From Tolypothrix tenuis PCC 7101 (lineage in GTDB: Bacteria > Cyanobacteriota > Cyanobacteriia > Cyanobacteriales > Nostocaceae): a DNA stretch of 64,000 nucleotides. Position numbers and translations under genes: made by a program. Where the stretch lies: NCBI RefSeq assembly GCF_002368295.1, contig NZ_AP018248.1, forward strand, positions 682,001 to 746,000. Direction: 5' to 3'. Below are positions 17,588 to 26,885 of this stretch, piece after piece. Numbering within the stretch: the first letter of the stretch is position 1; every line of letters starts with the position of its first letter. The notes beneath the pieces are model-generated. The model saw only the letters and a program-made list of their open reading frames with translations, was not told the origin of the DNA and searched no databases.

Positions 17588-18643
17588 ATGACCATCGCAG
17601 TTGGGCGCGCCCCCAGTAGAGGGTGGTTTGACGTTCTAGACGACTGGTTGAAGCGCGATCGCTTTGTATTCGTAGGTTGGTCAGGGATACTGTTATTCCC
17701 CTGCGCTTTCCTGGCACTAGGCGGTTGGCTCACAGGCACAACCTTCGTCACGTCATGGTACACCCACGGTTTAGCATCTTCTTATTTAGAAGGCTGTAAC
17801 TTTATCACAGTAGCTGTATCCACCCCAGCCGATAGTTTGGGACATTCCCTCCTGCTGCTGTGGGGGCCAGAAGCACAAGGAGACTTCACCCGTTGGTGTC
17901 AACTAGGGGGGTTATGGACATTCGTGGCGCTACACGGAGCTTTTGGCTTAATTGGCTTCATGTTGCGGCAGTTTGAAATTGCTCGTCTAGTAGGAATCCG
18001 CCCCTATAACGCCTTGGCATTCTCTGCACCGATTGCAGTGTTTGTCAGCGTGTTCTTGATGTACCCCTTGGGACAATCGAGCTGGTTCTTTGCACCCAGC
18101 TTTGGCGTAGCAGGAATTTTCCGCTTCATCCTATTTGTACAAGGATTCCATAACTTCACCCTCAACCCCTTCCACATGATGGGAGTAGCAGGTGTGTTGG
18201 GTGGTGCATTGCTGTGTGCGATTCACGGTGCCACAGTGGAAAATACCCTGTTTGAAGACGGTGAAGCTGCGAACACCTTCCGCGCCTTCAACCCCACCCA
18301 ATCAGAAGAAACCTACTCAATGGTGACTGCAAACCGTTTCTGGTCACAGATTTTCGGGATTGCCTTCTCCAACAAACGCTGGTTACACTTCTTCATGCTG
18401 TTTGTGCCAGTCACAGGTCTGTGGATGGCAGCAGTGGGTATCGTCGGTATCGCTCTCAACCTGCGGGCTTACGACTTCGTATCACAGGAATTGCGAGCGG
18501 CTGAAGACCCAGAATTTGAAACATTCTATACCAAAAACATTTTGCTGAACGAGGGTATCCGCGCTTGGATGGCTCCTCAAGATCAGCCCCACGAACAATT
18601 TGTATTCCCTGAGGAGGTATTACCTCGTGGTAACGCTCTCTAA
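17588..18643 (+). CDS. psbD: Photosystem II D2 protein
   Basis: 351 aa, near-identical in length to other cyanobacterial D2. Begins MTIAVGRAPSRGWFDVLDDW; five membrane helices; contains SSYLEGCNFITVAVSTPADS, HGAFGLIGFMLRQFEIARLVG, the HNFTLNPFHMMGVAGVLGGALLCAIHG helix with the special-pair and iron-ligand histidines (given here in part), and the end EEVLPRGNAL. Forms the PSII reaction-centre heterodimer with D1 and binds QA. GAGGA precedes the ATG. The last codons overlap psbC by 17 nt, so the genes are co-transcribed. Confidence 0.99.
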   Translation: MTIAVGRAPSRGWFDVLDDWLKRDRFVFVGWSGILLFPCAFLALGGWLTGTTFVTSWYTHGLASSYLEGCNFITVAVSTPADSLGHSLLLLWGPEAQGDFTRWCQLGGLWTFVALHGAFGLIGFMLRQFEIARLVGIRPYNALAFSAPIAVFVSVFLMYPLGQSSWFFAPSFGVAGIFRFILFVQGFHNFTLNPFHMMGVAGVLGGALLCAIHGATVENTLFEDGEAANTFRAFNPTQSEETYSMVTANRFWSQIFGIAFSNKRWLHFFMLFVPVTGLWMAAVGIVGIALNLRAYDFVSQELRAAEDPEFETFYTKNILLNEGIRAWMAPQDQPHEQFVFPEEVLPRGNAL

Positions 18644-20015
18644 TAGATCAGCCGTCCTGGGCGGTGGACGCGATATAGAATCAACAGGTTTTGCCTGGTG
18701 GTCTGGTAACGCTCGTTTGATTAACCTATCTGGCAAACTGCTTGGTGCTCACGTTGCCCATGCTGGTTTGATCGTATTCTGGGCTGGAGCAATGACTTTG
18801 TTTGAAGTCGCTCACTTCATCCCTGAAAAGCCTATGTATGAGCAAGGCTTAATCTTGTTACCTCACATCGCTACCTTAGGATGGGGCGTTGGTGCAGGTG
18901 GCGAAGTCATCGATACCTTCCCCTACTTTGTGGTTGGTGTACTTCACCTGATTTCCTCAGCAGTACTAGGTTTTGGCGGTATTTATCACGCCGTTCGTGG
19001 CCCAGAAACCTTAGAAGAATATTCTTCTTTCTTTGGTTACGACTGGAAAGACAAGAACAAGATGACCAACATCATCGGCTTCCACCTAATCATCTTAGGA
19101 TGCGGTGCGCTGTTGTTGGTTCTGAAGGCAATGTTCTTTGGTGGTGTTTATGACACTTGGGCACCTGGTGGTGGTGATGTTCGCGTTATCACTAACCCAA
19201 CACTGAACCCAGCCATTATCTTTGGTTATCTGATCAAGTCTCCTTTTGGTGGTGAAGGCTGGATCGTCAGCGTCGATAACATGGAAGATGTTATCGGTGG
19301 TCACATCTGGATTGCTTTCATCTGTATTGCTGGTGGTATTTGGCACATCTTCACCAAGCCTTTCGCTTGGTCACGTCGTGCATCCATTTGGTCTGGTGAA
19401 GCTTACCTCTCCTACAGCTTGGGCGCTCTGTCCTTGATGGGCTTTATTGCTTCCTGTATGGTTTGGTACAACAACACCGTTTACCCCAGCGAATTCTACG
19501 GCCCTACTGGCCCTGAAGCTTCACAAGCTCAAGCTTTAACCTTCTTGATTCGTGACCAACGCTTAGGTGCTAACGTCGGTTCTGCTCAAGGCCCCACTGG
19601 TCTGGGTAAATACTTAATGCGCTCTCCTAGTGGTGAAATCATCTTCGGTGGTGAAACCATGCGCTTCTGGGATTTCCGTGGCCCTTGGTTAGAGCCTCTA
19701 CGTGGCCCTAACGGTCTTGACTTAAACAAAATCAAGAACGATATTCAGCCTTGGCAAGCTCGTCGTGCTGCTGAATATATGACTCACGCTCCTCTGGGTT
19801 CTCTGAACTCCGTAGGTGGTGTAGCAACAGAAATCAACTCCTTCAACTATGTATCTCCTCGTGCATGGTTGGCAACTTCTCACTTCGTTTTAGGTTTCTT
19901 CTTCCTCATTGGTCACTTGTGGCACGCTGGTCGCGCTAGAGCAGCAGCAGGTGGTTTTGAGAAAGGTATTGACCGTGAGAATGAGCCAGCAATGTCCATG
20001 ACAGAACTTGACTAG
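18627..20015 (+). CDS. psbC: Photosystem II CP43 core antenna protein
   Basis: 462 aa from GTG at 18627. The ATG-like frame opening at 18600 is unlikely, because GAGGAGG (18611-18617) lies 9 nt before the GTG and the known CP43 N-terminus VTLSNRSAVLGGGRDIESTG follows. Six membrane helices with chlorophyll-ligating histidines (HVAHAGLIVFWAG, HLISSAVLGFGGIYH, GGHIWIAFICIAGGIWHIF, ASHFVLGFF-like final helix with GHLWHAGRARAAA). The large lumenal loop carries the GGETMRFWDFRGPW motif that helps bind the Mn4CaO5 cluster. It overlaps psbD by 17 nt. Confidence 0.98.
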   Translation: MVTLSNRSAVLGGGRDIESTGFAWWSGNARLINLSGKLLGAHVAHAGLIVFWAGAMTLFEVAHFIPEKPMYEQGLILLPHIATLGWGVGAGGEVIDTFPYFVVGVLHLISSAVLGFGGIYHAVRGPETLEEYSSFFGYDWKDKNKMTNIIGFHLIILGCGALLLVLKAMFFGGVYDTWAPGGGDVRVITNPTLNPAIIFGYLIKSPFGGEGWIVSVDNMEDVIGGHIWIAFICIAGGIWHIFTKPFAWSRRASIWSGEAYLSYSLGALSLMGFIASCMVWYNNTVYPSEFYGPTGPEASQAQALTFLIRDQRLGANVGSAQGPTGLGKYLMRSPSGEIIFGGETMRFWDFRGPWLEPLRGPNGLDLNKIKNDIQPWQARRAAEYMTHAPLGSLNSVGGVATEINSFNYVSPRAWLATSHFVLGFFFLIGHLWHAGRARAAAGGFEKGIDRENEPAMSMTELD

Positions 20016-20055
20016 TTCTCAAGTTTTCTTTCATCACTGACAATCACATAATTTC

Positions 20056-20086
20056 AAGCTCTTGTTGAGAAACAAGAGCTTTTTTA
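20056..20086 (+). terminator. Rho-independent terminator after psbDC
   Basis: Perfect 11-bp stem AAGCTCTTGTT (20056-20066) / AACAAGAGCTT (20071-20081), loop GAGA, then a run of six T. Ends the psbD-psbC operon 40 nt past the stop. Confidence 0.9.
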
Positions 20087-20163
20087 TTGTTCTTTTATGA
20101 CTCTGATGAAATCAAAAAGTTGAGGATTCGCAGAATAATTTATTGTGTTGAGTTCCCATATTT

Positions 20164-23088
20164 CTATTTAGTTTCCATCCAATTATCACCTGCACGTACA
20201 TCTACTAATAATGGCACGCTCAACTTGACCGCACCTTCCATTGCTGACTTAATTTGTGGTTGTAATTCTGCCCATTCTTGGGGTGGAACTTCAAACACTA
20301 ATTCATCATGAACTTGTAATAACAATCTTGCCTGATATTTACTTAAAATCTCATGGAGTTTCACCATTGCAATTTTAATAATATCGGCACTAGAACCTTG
20401 AATTGGTGCATTCGCAGCAGAACGCAGTAACCCAGCATCATAAGCACCCAGATTCTTCAATTTACTCAAATCAATATCATCTGGATTGCTACCTTTTAAT
20501 TTGCGTAAATTATTGCTGGTAAACTCAACATAACGACGACGACCGAGAATTGTTTCTACATAACCTTGGGCGATCGCTTCTTTTTTGACACGCTCTAAAT
20601 ATGCAAATACTTGTGCATAGCGTTCGTTAAATCGCTTAATGAATTCGCTGGCGTTGGCTTTATCTACTCCAGTTGAACGGGCAAATTTCAAAGAACCCAT
20701 ACCATAAATTACGCCGAAGTTGATAGTTTTTGCTAATCTGCGTTCGTCTGATGTGACATCTTCTTTTTCAAACACTAAGCGCGCCGTTACAGTATGAATA
20801 TCTTCATTCTGCTGATAGGCTTGGACTAAAACTGGTTCTTGGCTTAAATGAGCCAATATTCTTAACTCGATTTGTGAGTAATCAGCTGCTACCATTAACC
20901 AGCCTGGCTCTGGCAAAAATGCTTTGCGGATTTGGCGACTAAAAGCTGTCCGAATAGGAATATTTTGTAAATTAGGGTTAGAGGAAGATAAGCGACCAGT
21001 AGATGTTGCTGCTTGGTTAAAATCTGTATGCACTCTATGAGTTTTTTCGCTTACCAATGCTGGCAATGCATCCACATAAGTAGACTTTAATTTAGAAAGA
21101 GTACGATACTCAATTAAAGCATCCACAAAACCAGTTTGATCAATTTCTTGCAGTTTCTCTAACGTCGCTGCATCTGTAGAGTAACCTGTTTGGATTTTGC
21201 GGGAATACTTAGTACTTAAAGCTAGTTTTTCAAACAATATATGGCTCAATTGTTTGGGTGAACCCAAGTTAAATTTTTCGCCAGCAATTTCTGTTGCTTT
21301 TGTTTCTAACTTGGTTAAATCTATTTCTAACTGCTGGGAAAGTTCTTTAAGATATCCAGAATCAACGCAAATACCTGTGTATTCCATTTCCGCTAAAACT
21401 GGTTCTAGTGGCTGCTCAACTTCTAGTAATAACTGATATAACTTCGGCAGTTGTTCTAGTTCCTCTCGTAATTTTGGGACTAATCCAAATGTAGAATAGA
21501 CATCCATCCCACAGTAATCTGCCACTGTTGGAATATCTAAGTCAGCAATATTTTTGCCTTTAGGAACTAAATCTACATAACTTTTAGCAGTTAAACCTAA
21601 ATATCTATAAGCTAAATCACTCAAATTGTGACTACCATCTGGATTTAGCAAGTAACTGGCTAACATGGTATCAAAAACCACTCCTGCCAATTTTATGCCT
21701 TGACACCGCAGAACTAAGCGGTCAAATTTAGCATTTTGCAAAGCTTTCGGATAATCAGCACTTTCGAGAATGGGACGTAGTGCTGCTAGTACTTTATCTA
21801 GCTCTAAATTATTCCCTGTTTTGTGAGCAACAGGAATATAGGCCATGTCATCCTGGTTGCTTCCCCAACAACAACCAATCCCTACTAAAGCAGCGTCTCG
21901 TGGTTCTAAATCAGTGGTTTCTGTATCCCAAGCAACGGGTGTCTCTGGATTGGTAAATTGTTGTAAGAGATTTACTAATTCGCTAAGTTTGGCTTCACTA
22001 TCAATAATGCGTGGTTGGATTGCGGAATCTGGCTTTTGTTTAGCGGCTGCTGTATCAGCAGCACTAAAAAACCACAAATCACTATCATCTTCATCATTAC
22101 TGTTGATTTGTGTTGTTGGTGTTGAAACTTCTGCAACTTCTACAACTTGTCCGCCAAATTTTTGCTGAAGTTCGTTGATTTGTTTTAAGAAGCGATTAAA
22201 TTCTAATTTTTCTAAAATTGGTACAAGGACATTTTGATCAAATCCTGTTAATTTACAATCTTCTAAATTAACTTCTAAAGGAACATCAATAACTATTTTG
22301 GCTAAATAGTGTGACTTTTGAGCATCTTCTTGCCCTTCTACTAGTTTCTTATGAGTTGCTCCTTTAATTTCATCTAATGCAGCATAAATTTTTTCTAAGG
22401 AACCGTAAGTACTAAGTAGCTGTACTGCGGTTTTTTCTCCAATTCCTTTGACACCGGGGATATTATCTGATTTATCACCACAAAGAGCTTTAAAATCAAC
22501 GATTTGTGTAGGTAAAACGCCCAGTTTTTCTTGAACTTGTTCTGGTCCAAATTCTGTGATGCCATTTGTAGAGCGCTTCCAGGCATCTGGAGTAAAATTT
22601 AAAACAGTAATTTGTTTTTCTAAATCTATGAGTTGAAATAAATCGCGATCGCCTGTAAGAATTTTCACTTTATAGCCAGCTGCAGTGGCTAACTGTGCTA
22701 AAGTCCCCAGTACATCATCTGCTTCGTAACCGGGAGCCGTGAAAATGGGCAGATTGAAGCCTGCAAGCAACTCATGTAAATTTTTTAAATCGGGGACGAA
22801 ATCTTCTGGTGTCCCAGGGCGATCGGCTTTATAGGTATCGTCTGCTTCATGACGGAAAGTCGGTAAGCCCAAATCAAACGCGATCGCCATTGCTTGTGGC
22901 TGTTGTGTTGTCATGACTTCCAGTAGGGACTTGATAAAGCCAAAACATACACTGGTAGGAATCCCCGTTTTTGTACGTAACCCGCCATCTCGTCCTTTGG
23001 CAAAAGCAAAGTAAGAACGAAACGCCAGTGAGTGTCCATCTACGAGGATAAATGTGGGGCGTGTTGTTGTAGAAGAAGTTTGAGACAT
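20164..23088 (-). CDS. polA: DNA polymerase I
   Basis: 974 aa with all three classical domains: 5'-3' exonuclease (about 10-300: FILVDGHSLAFRSYFAF, GYEADDVLGTLA, LTGDRDLFQL, GDKSDNIPGVKGIGEKTA); proofreading 3'-5' exonuclease (about 385-570), where VAWDTETTDLEP keeps the DxE metal site; and family A polymerase with motif A VAADYSQIELRILAHLS, motif B RRLAKTINFGVIYGMG and motif C LLLQVHDELVFEVP. Works in Okazaki-fragment maturation and repair. A spacer of about 50 residues between exonuclease domains is polar. Convergent with psbC. Confidence 0.98.
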   Translation of the reverse strand: MSQTSSTTTRPTFILVDGHSLAFRSYFAFAKGRDGGLRTKTGIPTSVCFGFIKSLLEVMTTQQPQAMAIAFDLGLPTFRHEADDTYKADRPGTPEDFVPDLKNLHELLAGFNLPIFTAPGYEADDVLGTLAQLATAAGYKVKILTGDRDLFQLIDLEKQITVLNFTPDAWKRSTNGITEFGPEQVQEKLGVLPTQIVDFKALCGDKSDNIPGVKGIGEKTAVQLLSTYGSLEKIYAALDEIKGATHKKLVEGQEDAQKSHYLAKIVIDVPLEVNLEDCKLTGFDQNVLVPILEKLEFNRFLKQINELQQKFGGQVVEVAEVSTPTTQINSNDEDDSDLWFFSAADTAAAKQKPDSAIQPRIIDSEAKLSELVNLLQQFTNPETPVAWDTETTDLEPRDAALVGIGCCWGSNQDDMAYIPVAHKTGNNLELDKVLAALRPILESADYPKALQNAKFDRLVLRCQGIKLAGVVFDTMLASYLLNPDGSHNLSDLAYRYLGLTAKSYVDLVPKGKNIADLDIPTVADYCGMDVYSTFGLVPKLREELEQLPKLYQLLLEVEQPLEPVLAEMEYTGICVDSGYLKELSQQLEIDLTKLETKATEIAGEKFNLGSPKQLSHILFEKLALSTKYSRKIQTGYSTDAATLEKLQEIDQTGFVDALIEYRTLSKLKSTYVDALPALVSEKTHRVHTDFNQAATSTGRLSSSNPNLQNIPIRTAFSRQIRKAFLPEPGWLMVAADYSQIELRILAHLSQEPVLVQAYQQNEDIHTVTARLVFEKEDVTSDERRLAKTINFGVIYGMGSLKFARSTGVDKANASEFIKRFNERYAQVFAYLERVKKEAIAQGYVETILGRRRYVEFTSNNLRKLKGSNPDDIDLSKLKNLGAYDAGLLRSAANAPIQGSSADIIKIAMVKLHEILSKYQARLLLQVHDELVFEVPPQEWAELQPQIKSAMEGAVKLSVPLLVDVRAGDNWMETK

Positions 23089-23729
23089 AGCCTTATTCTA
23101 GCTAGAAGCTTACATCCAAGTACCGACGACGCAGCTTCAGCATCAAAACGATTGCTTGTACAATTCAGTACAGTGCTGCGTAGACATGGCTCTTTTTGAG
23201 CAGGATCAATCATTGTATCAGCGCTCCTACTAATACCAAAACTATAAAAACTGAAAATTTAACTTCTTCTGACTAATTCAGAAATTGTAGCGTTTTTATT
23301 ATTAAGCTTTTCAATATTTTTCTTAACTGTTAAGTTTTTTCAATGACTTAATGAAGTAGAATTTTGAATATAAAAAATTAAATTTTCGTAGCAAAATCAC
23401 TACAAATTAAAATATTTTTATCTAATTATTTAGGATATAAGAGCATTAATATTGCCTGTCATTAAACAACGAACTTCAATAAACCTCCTGCTTCCATCAG
23501 ATTATGCTGACTAAACAGGTTGTGACTCTTGGCATTTTTGTACCGACTCTGCAAGTTCTGCTTTGCAGTATGCGAGAGGCTTAAAATTCTGGTTCTCAAA
23601 CATTTGTGCCAGAAATTTAATCTTGAAGAATTCCATACAAATTAGATGCCAAAGATTGAGCAGAATTAGGTGAAGATTTTAATACAATGCCAAAATGTCT
23701 GACGAGAATTTCAAATCTTGGGGATTTTT
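23089..23729. other. Intergenic region with one NtcA-like palindrome
   Basis: About 640 AT-rich nt between divergent polA and the HAD gene. GTACAATTCAGTAC at 23158-23171 fits the NtcA consensus GTA-N8-TAC, but no TAN3T box lies at the usual 20-24 nt on either strand. Nothing else supported. Confidence 0.4.
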
Positions 23730-24605
23730 ATGTCTAAAGCATCTGCTCAGAATCTTGTATCTAGCGATCATCAGGCTGTAGATCAAGCAGAAATTAAACT
23801 ACTGGTTTTAGATATCGATGGTACGATTTCTGGCAAGTCTAATACTATCAGTAAACCTGTAAAGCGCGCGATCGCCGCCGCACAAGCAAGAGGAATTCAA
23901 GTGGCGATCGCAACTGGTCGAATGTATCGTTCAGCTTTACGCTTTCACGAAGCTATTGGCTCTATCTTACCCTTAGCAGCTTATCAGGGTGCTTGGATTC
24001 AAGACCCCGCTACCCAAAAAATTCATCGTCATTTGACTGTTTCTCGGGAAATTGCTCACAAGCTACTAGATTATTTTGAACAGCCAGAGTTGCGATCGCT
24101 ATTGTCTGTGCATTTTTATATCAATGACCAACTTTATGTGCGGGAATTAACTAGAGAAACTAAAATCTACGCTCAACGTTCTGGAATTACCGCAACGCCT
24201 GTGGGTGATTTACGTCAAGTTTTAACAAATGAACCAACAAAGGTCTTAGCTTTGTGTGATGACACCGATGTCATAGACAGCATTTTAGGCAATTTACGCC
24301 TTCAATACACCCCATCTGAACTTTACCTCACAACATCAGTTGCAACCTTCTTTGAGGCGACTCACGCCTCTGTAAATAAGGGAACTGCGGTGCGTTACCT
24401 AGCTGAAGAATTACTAGGATTACAAGCTGCTAATGTCATGACTATTGGAGATAACTTCAATGATGTGGAAATGTTAGAGTATGCTGGCATTGGTGTCGCT
24501 ATGGGCAATGCTCCTGCTGGAGTGCAAGCGATCGCCCAATGGGTAGCGCCTACTGTAGAGGAAGATGGCGCTGCTGTAGCAATTGAACAATTTTTACTAT
24601 CCTAA
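23730..24605 (+). CDS. Cof-type HAD-IIB phosphatase
   Basis: 291 aa. HAD motifs in order: LLVLDIDGTISG (motif I, nucleophile Asp), AIATGRMYRSA (motif II), a cap domain of type IIB in the middle, motif III Lys in NKGTAVRYLAEELLG and motif IV MTIGDNFNDVEMLEYAG. Predicted hydrolase of small phosphorylated metabolites such as sugar phosphates or flavin precursors; the substrate cannot be told. The ATG at 23730 with GGGG 6 nt upstream is preferred over an in-frame TTG at 23718. Confidence 0.9.
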   Translation: MSKASAQNLVSSDHQAVDQAEIKLLVLDIDGTISGKSNTISKPVKRAIAAAQARGIQVAIATGRMYRSALRFHEAIGSILPLAAYQGAWIQDPATQKIHRHLTVSREIAHKLLDYFEQPELRSLLSVHFYINDQLYVRELTRETKIYAQRSGITATPVGDLRQVLTNEPTKVLALCDDTDVIDSILGNLRLQYTPSELYLTTSVATFFEATHASVNKGTAVRYLAEELLGLQAANVMTIGDNFNDVEMLEYAGIGVAMGNAPAGVQAIAQWVAPTVEEDGAAVAIEQFLLS

Positions 24606-24918
24606 GAGCCAATCTTTAAAATGTAAGTCTATATAAAATCAGAAAGGACACCGACGACTGGCCGTGTTTCGTCTCGGTGCCCCTGCTGGTTCGCTCCTCA
24701 CACACCAGATAATATAGCTGATGGTATTGATTGAGTCAATATTTGCTTTGTAAATTTTTATTGATTTCGTTAGTGGGTTTACTGAGAAATCCATCAATTG
24801 ATCATTTTCAAATCTTAATCCTATTCTGAATAACTTTGTGCTTGATAAACAACGAATAACTTTGTATTTGAGCTTTTTAAGCTTTATTTTTGTTTTACAG
24901 TTTATTAATAAAACTTTC
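24606..24918. other. Intergenic spacer with a GC-rich hairpin
   Basis: Around 24650-24680 an imperfect inverted repeat (ACACCGACGA / TCGTCTCGGTG) stands out as GC-rich in AT-rich DNA, between the convergent HAD and DALR-protein genes. It may be a bidirectional terminator or a relic repeat. No gene seen. Confidence 0.45.
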
Positions 24919-25878
24919 TCATAATTCTTTGGGAGCAAACAACCCCAGTTTTTCTTCTAGTAATAACCTGAACACAGATTGAGTCACCATCAATAATCCC
25001 AATCTGGCTTGAGCTAGTTCTGGTGAGGTAGTTTTGACTTTGCCCCAAATGCGGCACTCGCGCCAGAAGTTTTCCCAGGCTTGGCTTAAATTCAGCGCAG
25101 CTTGTTCCCAATTAACTGTGCTGTTAATAGCATGACACTCTAAATCATCTACTACTTGCACTAACTCATTAATCAGACGACCTTCAGCTGAGTGATTGAG
25201 GCGAAGCTTTTGTTCGCTATCTAGCCAAGGTATAGGACTGGGAAATCTAACACTCCAATCAGCTGATATTGAATTGCTGAGTGATGTTTTTTGCAGGTCA
25301 ATATTTTTTTCTGTATCTAAAAGCACTTCTTGCAGTTTAATTAATCCTTCTCGCTGCGCCTGTTGCAACAGGGAAGAACAGCGTGCATGAGCATATTGTA
25401 CAGCAAATAAGCGTCTTGAATTGCTAACGGGAAGATTTTCATTGCTGGCGATTTCTCGTTCCCTAAAAACTCCCATAGCCAAATTTTGTAACCAAGCTGC
25501 TAAAGCAGGGTGAGTCAATTCCAAATGAATCCAGCCAGGGGGAACAATTTGAATATGAAAAACGTCTCCGTCACACTCTGATAAATTAGCTGCGATCGCC
25601 TGAGCTATATCTAAAGATTTTTGATTCTGAGATTTTTCTAACTTGAGTGCTACACCCGAAATATATAAAATTCTTTTATCATCTCTACCTTTATATAGAG
25701 GAAATTTCGCATCTTTTATGCGTTCTAATTCTGGGTTACAGGTATAAACACTCAGTGATTTCCACAGACAACTGTATATTAACCGTTTTATAGCTGTGTA
25801 TTTGCTAACTAGTAAATTTAAATGCACGTAATTATCGATGAAGACAGCTTTATCGCCAATGTATCGATTTTCTGTCAT
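24919..25878 (-). CDS. Arginyl-tRNA synthetase paralogue lacking the catalytic core (DALR domain protein)
   Basis: 319 aa. The segment at about 88-140 (LDIAQAIAANLS ... IVPPGWIHLELTHPALAAWLQ) resembles the N-terminal additional domain of ArgRS, and the C-terminal half (about 155-319) resembles the DALR anticodon-binding domain, including FAVQYAHARCSSLLQQA, which matches the ArgRS VQYAHARI motif. The Rossmann catalytic domain with HIGH and KMSKS-type signatures is missing between them. It could bind tRNA-Arg or another RNA without aminoacylating it. The first 85 residues are unlike ArgRS. Annotated in cyanobacteria as DALR anticodon-binding domain protein; role unknown. Confidence 0.75.
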   Translation of the reverse strand: MTENRYIGDKAVFIDNYVHLNLLVSKYTAIKRLIYSCLWKSLSVYTCNPELERIKDAKFPLYKGRDDKRILYISGVALKLEKSQNQKSLDIAQAIAANLSECDGDVFHIQIVPPGWIHLELTHPALAAWLQNLAMGVFREREIASNENLPVSNSRRLFAVQYAHARCSSLLQQAQREGLIKLQEVLLDTEKNIDLQKTSLSNSISADWSVRFPSPIPWLDSEQKLRLNHSAEGRLINELVQVVDDLECHAINSTVNWEQAALNLSQAWENFWRECRIWGKVKTTSPELAQARLGLLMVTQSVFRLLLEEKLGLFAPKEL

Positions 25879-26098
25879 CTATCAAAAGTTATAAGTTTCT
25901 TCTAGATAAAGAAAAATGAGAGTAGAATAAAATTTGATGAATATTCAATGAATAGAGGGTAAACTTTACTACCATCATTGTACAGTAAGAAGTATAACAA
26001 AAGAGTAGGGAGTAATTTCCTTTCTATTCTTTGAATGGCTGGCGCTGTTAGGCGTTAAGCCGAACTCGCCAACACAAAGACACTCCTTGCACCTTTTT

Positions 26099-26857
26099 AT
26101 GTCGTCTTTGTCTTCAGCCGAACGCTCTTTGTTACCTATGCAATCTCCATCCTCTTTTTCCGAGGCTTCACGTCCGTTTTTGACTTGGCAACGAATTCTT
26201 GATTGGGCTCAAGAACACTACCGCTGCCGCACCTTCAGCAAAGATGAGCGCATTCCAGCTCGCCCTGGATTGCTATATTTGGTGCAAAGGGGTGCGATCC
26301 GGATGGTAGGAACCGCCCAAGTCAGCGCTACTGCTAGTCAGTTAACATCTCGACGCATTAACAGAACCCCAGAAGAAGCTTTCTTGGGTTTTGTTGGAGC
26401 CGGACAACCGTTTGAAATTGTTGCTCAGTCACCATTCACACTTCAGGCTTACGCTCATGTAGACCAAACAGCAGTGCTGTGGATGTACTGGCACGACTTA
26501 GATAACTGGCCCCACTTCCGTCGCGAAGTTATGGATGCCTTCCGCTATCAGCACCAACGGAAGTTGCTGTGGCTGAGTGCCTTGGGACAACGCCGCACAA
26601 TTGACCGTCTCTTAGGATTCCTCACCTTGTTAATTGAGGAATACGGCGAGCCGGCTATGAGCGAAACTGATCCCGATGTGATTCGTGGCTATTGCCTGCC
26701 TTTCCCCTTGACCCATGCCCAAATTGGTAGTGCCATCGGTTCAACTCGTGTTACTGTTACCCGGTTGATGGGCAAATTACGTCAGCGTGGCTTAATCCTG
26801 ACCCAAGGGGATAATTTGATTTGCTTACCAGCAGAGTCGATTAATCGAGCTAGCTAA
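26099..26857 (+). CDS. Crp/Fnr family transcriptional regulator
   Basis: About 252 aa. Winged helix at about 200-245 with LPLTHAQIGSAIGSTRVTVTRLMGKLRQRGLI, very close to NtcA in the recognition helix. The sensory half is divergent (RTFSKDERIPARPGLLYLVQRGAIRMVG) and contains a polar insertion, TAQVSATASQLTSRRINRTPEEA, not seen in NtcA, so this is a separate regulator. No cAMP-contact motif seen. Start uncertain: TTG 26087, ATG 26099 or ATG 26138, none with a good ribosome site; ATG 26099 chosen. Convergent with the PstS-like gene. Confidence 0.8.
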   Translation: MSSLSSAERSLLPMQSPSSFSEASRPFLTWQRILDWAQEHYRCRTFSKDERIPARPGLLYLVQRGAIRMVGTAQVSATASQLTSRRINRTPEEAFLGFVGAGQPFEIVAQSPFTLQAYAHVDQTAVLWMYWHDLDNWPHFRREVMDAFRYQHQRKLLWLSALGQRRTIDRLLGFLTLLIEEYGEPAMSETDPDVIRGYCLPFPLTHAQIGSAIGSTRVTVTRLMGKLRQRGLILTQGDNLICLPAESINRAS

Positions 26858-26885
26858 AGCTCAGATCTGCTATCAATAGCAGGTG

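Noticed and set aside
24690..24720. Possible tRNA T-arm (CTGGTTCGCTCCT)
   Set aside because: No acceptor stem, D-arm or anticodon arm can be placed around it.
24639..24938. 99-codon minus-strand frame
   Set aside because: Includes the GC-rich hairpin and overlaps the DALR protein in another frame; no ribosome site or recognisable motif.
26099..26857. Identification of the second Crp/Fnr gene as ntcA
   Set aside because: The recognition helix is NtcA-like, but the sensory half lacks NtcA motifs, has an insertion, and the length is 252 rather than about 223 aa.
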